From Marsupella aquatica (lineage: Eukaryota; Marchantiophyta): a stretch of DNA of 64,000 nucleotides. The stretch is from NCBI GenBank assembly GCA_973895155.1, contig OZ316896.1, positions 20,274,001-20,338,000 of the forward strand, written 5' to 3'. The notes beneath the pieces are model-generated. The model saw only the letters and a list, made by a program, of their open reading frames with translations, made no database searches and was not told where the DNA came from. Below, piece by piece: positions 11,101 to 22,331 of the stretch (positions within the stretch are counted from its first letter, which is position 1; every line of letters starts with the position of its first letter). Position numbers and translations under genes: made by a program.

Positions 11101-12445
11101 ATCTGACATCTCTCAAATTCCAGGAAGGTGTAAGAGCGCTGACACAAGCGGGGACACAAGAAGACCTACTGAGGCTGCAAATAATTCCGGCAAGGAAAGG
11201 ATCATCACAAGAAGGTCACCCGGGCACACTTGTATCATTTGGCTGAGATTGGAAGCCAATCAATATCAAGAAATTAACTTGAAGGGGAAGAATAAGAATT
11301 TGGAAGAGGTCCCCAAGAAGAGGTTGGGGGAGCCCAGTTGGGTCAATATGTTTGTGAAATTCAGATGTTGCCTAACAAATCAAACTCAGGCATGTTGAGA
11401 GCCAGGTTGAGAGTAAAAGAGGAGCCATTGAGTGATCTGATTTGGATCAGAACGGGTACATTTGGAAGCGTAGGTGGTGAATTTATGGAGATATCATCTT
11501 CCATTGAAAAGTCTTCCTCAAAGAGTGAAGGGGCGCATGTTGGAGAGTCAAAAAGAGATCATATTTTATGAATTTGAATTTTTCCCAAGTCTAATGAATT
11601 ATGGAGGTAATTTGATTGTTTGTTAAAAATACAAATCATGTTTTGGTAAAAATTGCTAAAATGGCATAGTAAAATTATAGGTAGTAATTTTATCAAAAGT
11701 AAGTTGAGATCATTTTGTAATTAGGAGATGGTGAAAAAAGTGTGTCATTTTAATACTTTCAGTTTGTTTTATAATTTTGTCAAAAAACAGGTAGTATTTT
11801 TGGCCACTTTTTTGCCATTTTCTTTGTTTCTGCAATTTTTTTACGAGAGTGCTTAGAGTTTGGGCTTGTTACTCACCCTTTAAGGCTTCTTGTTAACAAT
11901 GAAAGGCTTATTTTACAAGGTTCCTTAGTTTTGGTTACCTTATGTTAATTAAAGAACATCACCATCAAACCCAAACCCAACCACCCGACATTAGTGGATA
12001 CCAATGTCATAAACCCGGAGGACATTGCAAGAATTTTGTTAGTTAATTAAGCTCATATGAAACCAAATTAAACTGGTCCTCAAGACCTGGACCCACATAT
12101 TGGTTATTGGTGAGAGTAAGGACTACAAGAATATATTGTACATAGAAAGGGCCAAACAAAGTACAAAGAAGAGCAAACAATATTTGTCCAACAAGTACAA
12201 AGACAAATTAAAGAAGCAGGTGCAACTTTGATTTCATTTTATTTAATAATGAGAGTGGTTATGCTTTTGTTTGATTACACTTTTCTTCTATGTGAAAGTG
12301 ATGTGTCCTTCGTGACTGGCCCTTAGAGGAAAAGTAACTGGGAAGTCCAGTATGGAAGTAAGAACCCAGTATGTTCTTGGTGGATGATCAACAATCCCGG
12401 GTCACGTCAATCCTATGGTGGAAGAGGTCCAAATTCCATTCACCA
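8181..12445. other. Long mostly non-coding region with low-complexity and palindromic repeats
   Basis: No gene is supported. Part of it (about 9180-9540) is strongly pyrimidine-biased on the plus strand (CCCTCCCC-type runs). A palindrome of the CTTCATGAATTCATGAAG type recurs four times (near 9051, 10019, 10070 and 10968). Short open frames here have no domain and are probably chance. Confidence 0.4.
10312..10367. repeat. 28-bp tandem duplication
   Basis: The unit beginning TGGTGGGCAAAAACATATGG appears twice in direct succession, at 10312 and 10340. Confidence 0.85.
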
Positions 12446-12450
12446 ATGAT

Positions 12451-12793
12451 TGTTGAGTATAGACGACACTCGTAACGGTAAGCACATGACACATCCAACG
12501 CGCAAGTAGTCAACACAAGAGATACGTGGTTCACCTCCTCGAGGCTACGTCCACAGAAACACACAAGAGAGCTTTACTGAACTCTAAGCCCGTCAGCTAT
12601 ACCAAGTCTCCACAGTGTAAGCTCTCCTCATCTCTCAAGTGACTCCATAACAATGAGCCTAAGTTCCACTTATCCAAGCAAACACCATTTGGCATATAGT
12701 GTGCATCCTAGTTAATCTAACCACGTCTCCGACTATGGTTAGCCTAACTACGGTTACATGTCATAACCCTAGACCATGAGTAAATACCTAACA
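12451..12793 (-). repeat. copia 3' LTR
   Basis: 343 bp, plus-strand ends TGTTGAG...CTAACA (TG...CA). Near-identical to 21981-22326. The polypurine tract lies directly inside it. Confidence 0.95.
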
Positions 12794-12804
12794 ATCTCCC
12801 CCTT
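12794..12804 (-). other. copia polypurine tract
   Basis: On the element strand this is AAGGGGGAGAT, directly before the 3' LTR, as usual for priming of second-strand synthesis in copia elements. Confidence 0.85.
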
Positions 12805-12985
12805 GACTCTGGTCTAGGGGAGAGTAATACTGCTAACCTATATGATTCCTCAACGGGAAGTTCTGGACAAAAACCAACATGGTTTCCCCTCTCTAACTAG
12901 AGCAAACCAAAACTAAGCCGTAGCCTATTACTAGGAGTGAAGAAGAGCATATATCAGTAATTACAGCAAATGTTAAGAAAAACCC

Positions 12986-13604
12986 TTACTTGTGATGCAA
13001 TTGCAAAACCTGGAGCACGTCACGATGTCTAGAGAAACTTTTTGAAGGAATCACTTTGGTAAATGCGTCAGCTGGGTTGAGTTTACCGTCTATCTTGACT
13101 AGCTCAAACAAATTATCAGACACAGCCTGCCTGATAAAATGGTACCTGACGTCTATGTGCTTCACTCTACTGTCCATCACCTGGTTCACAGCAAGGTGAA
13201 GGGCACTTTGACTATCACAATGGAGCTTCACATTCCCCTATGGCAATCCCATTTCAGTGATAAGTCTATCCAACCAAATCGCTTCCTTCATTGCTTCCGC
13301 TGTTGCAACATACTCCGCTTTTGTAGTAGACTGAGCAATTATACACTTCTGCAAAGTAGACCTCCAACTTATGCATCCACCGCCAAGTGTGAACACGTAC
13401 CCTATTGTTGATCTCCTTTGGTCCAGATCTTGTCCATAGTCAGAATCTACATAGCCAATCAATGATCTCGCATTGTTTGCATTTGCATCAAATAAAAGAC
13501 CATGATTCACGGTACCCTTCAAGTACCTGATAATCCACTTCACTGCTTCCCAGTGTACCTTCCCTGGATTCGACATGTACCTGCTCACCTTGCCCATAGC
13601 CATG
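12986..13604 (-). pseudogene. copia RNase H domain
   Basis: It contains VSRYMSNPGKVHWEAVKW and RYLKGT, then YVDSDYGQDLDQRRSTIGYV, then STTKAEYVATAEAMKEAIWL. After a frame change come HCDSQSALHLAVNQV and HIDVRYHFIRQ. This is the standard RNase H order of plant copia elements, with the active-site acids D (VDSDY), E (AEY) and D (CDSQ). A shift near 13235 breaks the frame. Its upstream join to RT is cut by the solo LTR at 13610. Confidence 0.9.
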
Positions 13605-13609
13605 GCAAG

Positions 13610-15522
13610 TGTAATGCTGTACATTTGTTAGAAATGATGGAAATTTTATAAATTTTAAACTTTTTCTAACTCAAAGGTGCAATCTAGTTACCTTTTGTAG
13701 CAATTTAGATCAACTGAACACTTTACCTAATGTTATGCTTCATCGGAGACTATTGCCTATATTGGACAAGGATCGCCAATATAAATCCTTGCTCTTTACA
13801 TGCTACCAAGAAAGAAGACTAGACATCATTGGAGAAGCAATGCAGACTAGAAGATTCAAGAACCGGACTCCAAAACACTTCTTGAGCAAGAATGAGCTCT
13901 GTATACAATTATCACAATCAGCCAATCTTTGCTATTTTAGTTAAATAGCTAAAGTAGTCATAAAAGTCTCATACTTTTTCAGGAGTTAGTAGTTACGTAG
14001 TAGAATCATCCCTAAAAGTTTCATCTCAAACCGACATGTGGTTTGAAAGTTAAAATTATTTTAGTTTAACTATTTTTTACATAGCCGCGACTTCGCCGAC
14101 GCTTTGAGAAAAGTCCTTTGTATTTTTGGACGCTTTGAAAAGCGTCCACCCAAGACCACGACGCTTTCTGAAGTGTCCGCCACCCAACCAGTTGTACTCC
14201 GACGCTCTGCAATCCACATGAGGAGCGACGCCCACAGAAGCGTCCGCTACCCCGAAGGCGACATCGACACTGCGACGCCACTGAAGCGTCCCGCCCAAAG
14301 ACCAGAAGACAAACGCTGCGGCCAAGACATCAAAGTTTCGACGACGCTTTCTGAAGCGTCCACCAAAAGTCCTTTGTAGTTTGGACGCTTTCTGAAGCGT
14401 CCACTATGTTCCCGACACTTAGAAATATTTTCGTTTTTCGCACTTTTATAACACTGCACCACTTTTGCCAATTTATTTGAGGCACTTAGAAGTCTCAGAA
14501 AAGTCTGAAACTTTGTCAGCATAGAGATTATATGTAGTAGAGTATCCTAGAAAAGTTTCAACTCATTCCGACTTTTATTGTAGAAGTTAAAATTAGATTA
14601 AAACCATTGTTTATTAGTTTTACCGGAAAACACCGACGCTCTACAAAGCGTCCACTAAGTCTCCAATGCATTTCTTTATTTCTTTTAGGATTATCTTTTT
14701 AGATATTTGAGGTTTGAAAAGTCATGCCTTTTCAGTTAAGGGAACCTTTACCTATAAAACCTCATGGTTTATCCTTTACCAAAGGTGGGAAACAATTCCA
14801 ATTAGACTTCTGTTAGTTTCCCATCCTTCCATTTTAACAAGAGAAGTCTTGTATGGAAGTAAAACTTATGTTTGAATTTATGAATTCAAGAAATTTCTTG
14901 ATACTTGAATTCAGTTACAAGCTTCTGTGACTTACATTGAGTTCACTGCTAGGCTTGCTTGAAGGGTCAAGATTCGCTAGCTAATTCAAGAGTTGTTGTT
15001 TGATATGTGAGAAGTAAAGTTTGGTTCTCAGAGTATTCAGTACCGTTACTTTGTTTATGGAATATGATTTAGTGTTTGACGGAATTGCGTATCGCTGATG
15101 TCAAACCATGTTGCCGGCATCTTAAGTCATATCAATACATTTGTAACCAGAGCAGTACTTGTTTAGCAAATTGGAAATTCCTTATCATGCAATTTTATTT
15201 AGTCAGGAGAGAAATTAGTGAGTTATGAGACTTGTTTTATGTCTATTCTAAGACCATAGTCCTTTTTTAAGGAGTGGCAATAGCTAATCAGAGTTTTCAG
15301 ACCATAAATTACTCTCTCTCGACTCATAAGACAGAAGTTTATTTACTTTGGTGTTTTGTTTATTTGATCTTTTAGTGAGAAACAAGAAATCTATGTGCTG
15401 AGAGCTTTAGATTACTCAGAGAGATAAATTCATTCAATTCTTTCCAAATCTGTTCTTAAAGGGATCGAATTCCGAGTCTTTATGTAAAAAGTGTTTCTTT
15501 TGGTTCTTCTGGCTATACGACA
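13610..15522. mobile_element. Solo LTR, about 1.9 kb, inserted in copia RT/RNase H junction
   Basis: The insert begins TGTAATGC and ends ATACGACA (TG...CA). It is flanked by GCAAG at 13605-13609 and 15523-15527, a 5-bp target duplication. It separates the RT motif TRPDLA from the RNase H motif MGKVSRYM, which are adjacent in intact copia elements. No internal coding is seen, so an LTR-LTR recombination product (solo LTR) is the simplest reading. It holds a cluster of hairpin repeats (14098-14653). Confidence 0.85.
14098..14653. repeat. Cluster of eight imperfect hairpins, consensus GACGCTTTCTGAAGCGTCC
   Basis: Copies lie at about 14098, 14128, 14160, 14227, 14274, 14343, 14383 and 14635. The outer arms (GACGCTT / AAGCGTC) are kept while loops vary (TGAA, TCTG, CCACAG, CCACTG, CTACA). 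Spacing is irregular, so this is not a simple tandem array. It lies inside the solo LTR. Confidence 0.8.
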
Positions 15523-15527
15523 GCAAG

Positions 15528-17332
15528 ATCAGGTCTAGTGCAAGTCATCAAGTACATGAGACTTTCCACTGCCTTATCATAAGGAACCTTTGACATCAGC
15601 CCCTTCTCTGTCGCATCTATGGGACAATAAATTGATGACAATTTGAAGTGTGCAGCTAAAGGGGTACTTACTGGCTTACTATCCCCCATGTTGAACCTAG
15701 CAATTATCTTCCTCGCATAACTGCTCTGTGTCAACCATAGCTTACCAGCCTCCAAGTCCCTTGTGATCTCAATATCCAAAATCCTTTTAGCTGGCCCTAG
15801 GTCCTTCATCTTAAACTCTGCACTGAGCAGTGCTTTAAGCTTAACAATCTCAGACCTATTCTTGGCCGCAATAAGCATATCATCCACATAAAGTACTAAA
15901 ACAATGAATCCAAAGACAACATTATTCACCGGTTTCAAATATACACAAAGGTCAAACACACTCCTGTGAAAACCTTGTGACCAAATTCAATCGTCAAACC
16001 GCTTGTTCCACTGTCTTGGTGACTGCTTCAACCCATACAAGGATTTCAGCAAACCATTTCCTCCTGTCCTCTCTTCACAAAACCTAGCGGCTGTCTCATG
16101 AAGCCCTGGGCCCTTACTCCTAGTATATTGTATATACATACCTTTGAGCCTCCCCCTCCTTAGTACCCCTACTTATTATTTTTTCTCACATTCAAATTAA
16201 CCTTATTTTTTATAAAAACTATATTTTCTCTATTTTTCATGTACCTTGAGTATGTTATAATAAAAGGTTTTGGACAATAATCTATACCCTTCTTGTATTA
16301 CAAATTTTGGTGCATTATATAGATGAGAAAACATAATATAAATAGTGATAAGAGGGGTCTCTCTTTATTTATGTTCTACTATTGGGCTAATACAAACTCA
16401 ATCTATTAAAAGTCTATTATATGAATCTAAGATAAAAGCCTATATAACTTCCGAACCAAAAAGGTCTAGAGGCCCCTATGATTTGTGCCATCTATAAATC
16501 TTGAATTAACCACCATCCTTACTAAGACCTTTGGGTTTAGGATATGCATTTGGGTATTTCCTTGGGCATTATATACATTTTGATGGACAAAATACATGTA
16601 TGGACACATGTACCAATTAAGAATGGACATGTGTACCACTCATGTAATGCCGCATGTTGATACCTATTGATCCCCCCTTCCATAGAAATAAAAATGAGAA
16701 CATTTTAAAGGGTCTTGCAAAATTAGAAAGAGGTTGACTTCAAGAATATATGCAGAGGTTACTTACTTGTAAAGCGATTATAAAATTACCACTGAAGGGA
16801 TAAAATTGACCCTTGAACGGTTCTCACGTCCTCCCCGTATTAGAAAGGAGTAGGGGCCCAGGGTCATGAAGATCACCTCTTCCAAGGTGCTATAGAGGAA
16901 GGCTGTGACAACATCCATCTGATCTAGCAGCAGACCAAACATTACAACAAGCACACACAATAGCCATATTGTTGAGTACTTAGCAACTGGTGAAAAGATC
17001 TCATTGTAATCCACACCTTTTTCCTGTTTGAATCCCTTGGCTACCAACCTAGCCTTGTAGACCTTTGATCCATCTCCCATAGACTGATCCTTCAGCTTGT
17101 ATATCCACTTACTGTCCACCACTTGCTGACCCTTAGGCAGCTTAACAAGCTCCCAAGTTTTGTTGTCCTTCAGTGACTGCATCTCCGTTTGCATTGTTGC
17201 AATCTATTTTTGCTTCTCCTTTGAAGCACTTGCTTCATGAAATGAAGAAGGTTCCCCTTCTTCCAAAATTAACGCATGACCCTCATCATCAGCTGCAAAA
17301 TTGTCCTCTTGCAGTTGAGATGAATCAACCCA
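15528..17332 (-). pseudogene. copia reverse transcriptase, interrupted
   Basis: The N-terminal part (16864-17194) has DNKTWELVKLP, KWIYKLK, ARLVAKGFKQEKGVDY and FSPVAK. The C-terminal part (15528-15959) has the catalytic YVDD box (LYVDDMLIAAK), MKDLGPAKRILDIEI, SSYARKIIARF and TCTRPDLA. Between them sits the 760-bp insertion 16104-16863. The frame is lost again around 15960-16095. Confidence 0.9.
16104..16863. mobile_element. 760-bp non-autonomous TIR element in copia RT
   Basis: The ends are inverted repeats: left CCCTGGGCCCTTACTCCT, right (inverted) CCCTGGGCCCCTACTCCT. The flanks are TCATGAAG at 16096-16103 and 16864-16871, a perfect 8-bp target duplication. The interior is AT-rich and non-coding. 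The 8-bp duplication points to a hAT-type transposase. The TIR differs from the CTCGGGGG MITE family. Confidence 0.9.
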
Positions 17333-18557
17333 CTATCCATACCTAGGAGGAGCGTGTACAGTGCGACCAGATGTTCTTCTAGCCGATGACTTTGGTTGAA
17401 TTACATCTACTGGTACAATTTGAAGCTCAGCAGTATCCACTTGCTGCTCACCAGCATCAACAAACTTCTCTTGTTCCTCTGGCACAGGAACCAGCTCCAT
17501 GCTTGGAGCACCTCCTTCTCTCCGATCATGCACTTCATGATCAATCTCCCCCTCAATGAGATCCGGGATAGGAGATTTCCCTTTGTCGGTACGGGAGACC
17601 TGAGTATTCTCCTCCTCCTTCAATAATCTGGATTCATTGAAGGAAACATCCCTACTGACAACAAACTTACAGGCAATAGGATTCCATAGCCTGTAGGGCT
17701 TCATACCACTCTGATACCCAAGAAAAATATATTTCTTGGATATAGGATCCAACTTGGTCCTATTCTACTTTGGTGTGAGAGCATATGCATCACTTCCAAA
17801 ACTACCAAGCCATGATAGTCTGCTTGCCGCTTATAACGCATTTCAAACGGCGTTTTGAAATTGATTGCACTAGAAGTAGAAAGATTTACCAAATAAGCTG
17901 CAGTATTGACAGCTTCTGCCCAAAATTTTTGTGGTAAACCTGATTGGCTTAGCATACTCCGTGACCGCTCCAATAGTGTTCAATTGAGCCTCTCAACGAC
18001 ACCATTCTGCTGCAAAGTATAAACTATGGTGAGATGGCAAGTTATCCCCTGTTCTGCACAATACTCTTCAAATTCTATTGAAGTGTACTCCCCACCGTTG
18101 TCTGACCTCAGACTCTTCACCCTGGTATCCAAACACTTAATTGTGTTTCCCGTCTGATTTTCGACTTGGGCCTTCCACTTTGTAAAACTGGACAAGACAT
18201 CAGACTTGTGCGTCATGAAATAAATCCATACAAATCTCGAGTAATCGTCAACGAAGGATACATAGTACAATTTTCCAGAATGTGAGGGAGTTGGGAATGG
18301 TCCTCACACGTCACTATGTATGTACTCAAGAACCATTTTGAAATGATGAGTTCCAACATCGAAAGCACGACGATGTTGCTTTCCAAAAATACAATGCTCA
18401 TAGAAATCCAATTTACAAGACTGCAAATTAAAAATAAGTCCATTCTTCCATAAGATAGCCAAACCCTTCTCACTCATGTGGCCTAGCCGTGAATGCCATA
18501 GTTGAGTCATTCCTCGTGAGACTTGGTTACATTGGCCTCTCCACATACTATATTGCC
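17333..18557 (-). pseudogene. copia integrase and linker
   Basis: The pre-integrase motif LWHSRLGHMSEKGLA (18500-18546) is followed by CKLDFYEHCIFGKQHR. The rve core follows with FVDDYSRFVWIYFM, SLRSDNGGEYTSIEFEEYC and QQNGVVERLNR, which hold the DD35E acids. PFEMRYKR and FLGYQSG lie downstream. Two or more frame changes (about 17700-17980 and 18300) break it. The acidic linker before RT is at 17333-17752. Confidence 0.9.
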
Positions 18558-19145
18558 CTACAACACATACAAATTCTTCTGTCTAGTCCCCTTCAAAATC
18601 ACTGTCTCTCCCGACATGACTTGAAGTTCACCATCAATTACTCGCCATTGATGACCATTTGTATCCAACACACCGAGTGAAATCAAATTCTTACGCATGC
18701 CAGGTACAAACCTGACTCCGGACATTGTGCGCCCAATGCCATCAAATATTTGAATCTTTACAGACCCAGTACCCTCAACTCGACAGGAGTGATCATTTCC
18801 CATCAAAACTGAATCGTTTGACACAGAATAAGAATTAAAATACTTGCAAATGTAACAAATGTGAAAGGAGCAAGCACAATCAAGAATCCACACATCATTT
18901 GCTCTCCTAGATGATGTGCACATGGTATACTCCTGACTTCATAAAACATACTCATCATTGAGTAAATCAACTTTTCCATCAGCACTAGCCACATTGGCTG
19001 ATGAAGATTCAGTTGCCTTACCCTTACAATCCCTCTTAACGTGACCAACCTTGTGACACTTCCAGTAGACTACTGGCTTTTTCTCCTGGGACTTCCACCT
19101 TGAAGCAAATCTTATCCTAGATTTACTTCGTCCCTTGCCATTCAT
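18558..19145 (-). pseudogene. copia zinc knuckle and aspartic protease region
   Basis: The gag knuckle reads YWKCHKVGHVKRDCKG, so the first Cys of CX2CX4HX4C is Tyr. The protease segment VWILDCACSFHIC carries DCA where copia proteases usually show DS(A/G). GTGSVKI, GVRFVPGMRKNLISLG and KGTRQKNLYVL follow as expected. Both substitutions fit a decaying copy. Confidence 0.85.
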
Positions 19146-20303
19146 GCGCTGCTCGAGACGCCGCTATGACCTCCCACGATTCACATTCAAGGCAGCACCA
19201 CATGACAATGCTATTTGGGCTTGACCCAATTTCTTCTGTGCATCATCTGACAGCAAAGAGCTTACCACCTCATCGTATGAAATTGACTTGAGGTCTCTAT
19301 ACAAGAGAACCTACTTCAAATCCTGATAAGATGGGGGTAAGGAGTTGAGAAGAAGCAAGGCCTTGTCCTTTTCTTCAATGTCCTTACCGAGATTAGACAA
19401 ATCAATAGCTAGGCTATTGAATTCATCCAAGCGATCCTGAAGCTTGTTCCCCTCTTCTCGGGGGGGTCACTATATGGAGGGCCATACATCGCGTGCGACG
19501 TTTTAGGATTTGACCCCCCTAACTTTTAAGTGAAAAATATTTTTTTGCAAAGCCCTTTCTTTCTTTAAATTTTATCATTTTTTATTAAAAAACCCCTAAA
19601 AAATTTACAGAAAGTATTTTTTGCAATTAAATAGGCCTATGTGTTCTTTAAAGTCGACCAATCAATAAAACATGCCCTACGTGTTATTCCACCAAACTTT
19701 GGAAGTCTTTCGCCACACCCATTTAAATGGGCCTATACTTTGTCGCACGTGATGTGTCACTTCCATGGAAGTGACCCCCCCGAGCCCCTCTTTGGGCCTA
19801 AGGCTCATCAAGAGAGACTTCTTGTATAACCGGTCTGATGCATCCTCCCGATAGTACTTCTCTCTTAGGGCTTTGAATAGAGATGCACAATCTGCGTAGT
19901 CATCCAATTTCTTGATGATATGCGGCTTCAGATAAAGCATCATCGCATTCACTACAATTACTTGTTCCTGCCTTCACCTCTTGAGTGGAATCTCCTCCTC
20001 ATCATCGTACATCTCTTGTGTAGAGAGAAGATGATCTAGGCCCATAGCACGAAGAACTCCTTTCACTTGCTTCTCCTAGAGCAAGTAGTCCGTACGCCCA
20101 TCATATTTTTTCACCTCAAACTTGACACCTCCAAACCTGGATGCCATCTCTTTTGCCTTCACAGCCCCCTCTACTCGTTGCACCGGTGATCGTACTGGTG
20201 TCATGTTTGCTTCCTCCTGCTCCTCTTTCTCCATCTCAAATCGCTGTGGTGATCCTCGTGTTTCAAGCTCCACGTCTTCAAAAATCTCCTCCAAATCACT
20301 CAT
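19146..20303 (-). pseudogene. copia gag, split by a MITE
   Basis: The start is MSDLEEIFEDVELE at 20303, then KFEVKKYDGRTDYLL with a stop near 20076. It continues with LYLKPHIIKKLDDYADCAS, FKALREKYYRE and RLYKKSLLMSLRPKEG. The MITE at 19457-19784 interrupts after that. Beyond the MITE the frame resumes with KLQDRLDEFNSLAIDL. These match the UBN2-type gag of plant copia elements. Confidence 0.85.
19457..19784. mobile_element. hAT-like MITE, copy 2, inside copia gag
   Basis: 328 bp. Left end CTCGGGGGGGTCACTATATG, right end (inverted) CTCGGGGGGGTCACTTCC. Perfect 8-bp target duplication CCCCTCTT (19449-19456, 19785-19792). Same family as 6093-6387 and 24082-24379, but more diverged internally. 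Confidence 0.9.
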
Positions 20304-21966
20304 GTGAGAATGCAAGAAAAAATGACATTTTTCTCAACTTCTCCAAAAACTCAAAACTTATCACCGCCATGTAGCCCACGAGCCTAGCTTTCTAATGCTG
20401 AAAACCAGAATCAAAACCGAACTCCGACGTAAAAGTTATTCACTTTTTGGTCGGGGTGGGTAAAACTTGGAATTCTCCCCCGTTTTGACCACCTCGGGGA
20501 ATAACCAAAATGTGAACTAGTACTCAACGTCGAAAATGCAATTCAATTTGTGCACCGCGTTGCCAACTCTGATGGCTAGCAACTTGTCGAAGACAAACAA
20601 AAAAAGTTACCTTTCGGTGGACGAAATCTTTGACGGACGGCCGAAAACACGCTCTCTATTTTTTGGGAATGTTCCCGCACAGAGTAGCAGGGCTCACAGG
20701 GGGCCGTTCCCCCTGTCCAAGCGATTAAAGTGGAGGGCGGTAGGTCCCGGGATGTGGCTACCAATCAGAAGGGAGTAAAAGAATTAAAAATAAGGGCCTA
20801 AAGGGGGTTGGGGACCCCTTTTTTAAATCGGGCGTACAAGGGCAGGGTATGCGAACTGGGTGGCGGCAGTATGCTACAGCATACCAGCAAGGCAGGGTCG
20901 GGAGGCAAGGGCGGGCCGGCGAGGGTGCAGCCGTGAAACGGCTGCCGAGAGCTTAGGGTGTGCAAGGCGGGCAGCAGCCCACGGGCTATGAGGGTCCGAC
21001 GGGGTTGAGGAAAAATAGGGACCAAGGGCGCGGGGAAGCTGGCCGGCGCTGCGTGGCCGTGGCTGGGGAGTGGTTAACCACAAAGGGTTTAACCCCAAAG
21101 AAGCCAAATTCACACGCACCACCAGTAAGGGCCCGAAAAAGTTTTCTCTCCAATGTGGAACAGAGGTCTCTAGAGAGAGAGAGAGAGAGCCGTAAATGGA
21201 GTATTTTTCGAACAAAAAATTGGCCTGTAAGAAATCCAAAAATGCTTGTGGAAATCAAACAAAAAGAGCTTGCACCTTGTAACGTTCGGATTACGGTGAG
21301 GAATCAGAAACCGATGTTGGTGGGTTGGAAAGATTTGTGCACCTGCATCGTTTGCTGGTCAATCAATGACAAAAGTTCAGAACTCCTTCCTCCGGTGGTC
21401 AAAAATATCAATCTTGGACTCAAAACGATCACCTCTCCGTGATCTCTCCGTTCAGCCCAAGCACTTCACGTCTCTCCCTCCGAGTCAAGCACAATGATGA
21501 GAAACACCGCTCAGGCAAAAGAGGACTCCATAGCCGCTCAGAAAATCAGAATGCTTCTTTTGCTCATTGCGACGCACTCATTACACACTCGACAACAAAC
21601 CATCTACCAAAACGATCAGCTCGTCCTGATCTACAAGCAGAGCTACAGCATGCGACGCCTCCTTCGCCGTAGAGCTCACACCGTCGAGAAAACAAACTTT
21701 GGTCCCTCCTCCCAAAAAAAAACCGTCGAACATGAATGTTGTCAACTTTCTTCACAAAATCCAGAATGACAAAATCTTAGATCTCTCCGCACCACGATCT
21801 CCATTCAGCAATTTCTTCGCACCGTTAGAAAGCCCTTGCCCCGATCTATCCGCTGAGCCCATAAACTCCAAGTTCCATGCCACGAAACTCCAAGAAATCC
21901 ATCGACACTCAATGCTGGAAAAACCGTCACAAAATCCCGTCACAAACAATGTCACCTCCCAGGCAT
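20304..21966 (-). other. copia 5' leader
   Basis: About 1.66 kb between primer site and gag start, long for a copia leader. It is GC-richer than its surroundings near 20640-21100 and carries a (GA)n run at about 21170-21190. Open frames on both strands have no domain. A further old insertion within it cannot be excluded. Confidence 0.5.
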
Positions 21967-21978
21967 GCTCTGATACCA
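21967..21978 (-). other. copia primer-binding site (initiator tRNA-Met)
   Basis: The element strand reads TGGTATCAGAGC two bases inside the 5' LTR. This is the standard plant copia site complementary to the 3' end of initiator tRNA-Met. Confidence 0.95.
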
Positions 21979-21980
21979 AT

Positions 21981-22326
21981 TGTTGAGCATAGACGATACT
22001 CGTAACGGTAAGCACATGACACATCCAACGCGCAAGTAGTCGACACAAGAGATACGTGGTTCACCTCCTTGAGGCTACGTCCACGGGAACACACAAGAGA
22101 GCTTTACTGAACTCTAAGCCCGTCGGCTATACCAAGTCTGCATAGTGTAAGCTCTCCTCATCTCTCAAGTGGCTCCATAACAATGAGCCTAAGTTCCACT
22201 TATCCAAGCAAACACCGCTTGGCATATAGTGTGCTGCATCCTAGTTAACCTAATCACGTCTCCGACTATGGTTAGCCTAACTACGGTTACATGTCGTAAC
22301 CCTAGACCATGAGTAAATACCTAACA
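21981..22326 (-). repeat. copia 5' LTR
   Basis: 346 bp, TGTTGAG...CTAACA on the plus strand. Matches 12451-12793. Confidence 0.95.
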
Positions 22327-22331
22327 ATGAT

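Larger units (their letters stand above)
12451..22326 (-). mobile_element. Ty1/copia LTR retrotransposon with three nested insertions, defective
   Basis: The element is bounded by LTRs at 12451-12793 and 21981-22326 and by the 5-bp target duplication ATGAT (12446-12450, 22327-22331). It reads on the minus strand: 5' LTR, primer site, long leader, gag, protease, integrase, RT, RNase H, polypurine tract, 3' LTR. Integrase before RT identifies copia. Nested inserts lie at 13610-15522, 16104-16863 and 19457-19784. The LTRs differ by about 15 substitutions and a 3-base gap by eye, so insertion is not recent. Several stops and shifts break the polyprotein. Confidence 0.95.

Noticed and set aside
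20798-21442. Proline/arginine-rich open frames on both strands in the copia leader
   Set aside because: They lie in a GC-rich leader, mirror each other and show no domain.
12451-22326. copia element as an intact, autonomous element
   Set aside because: Three nested insertions, several in-frame stops and changed key residues rule this out.
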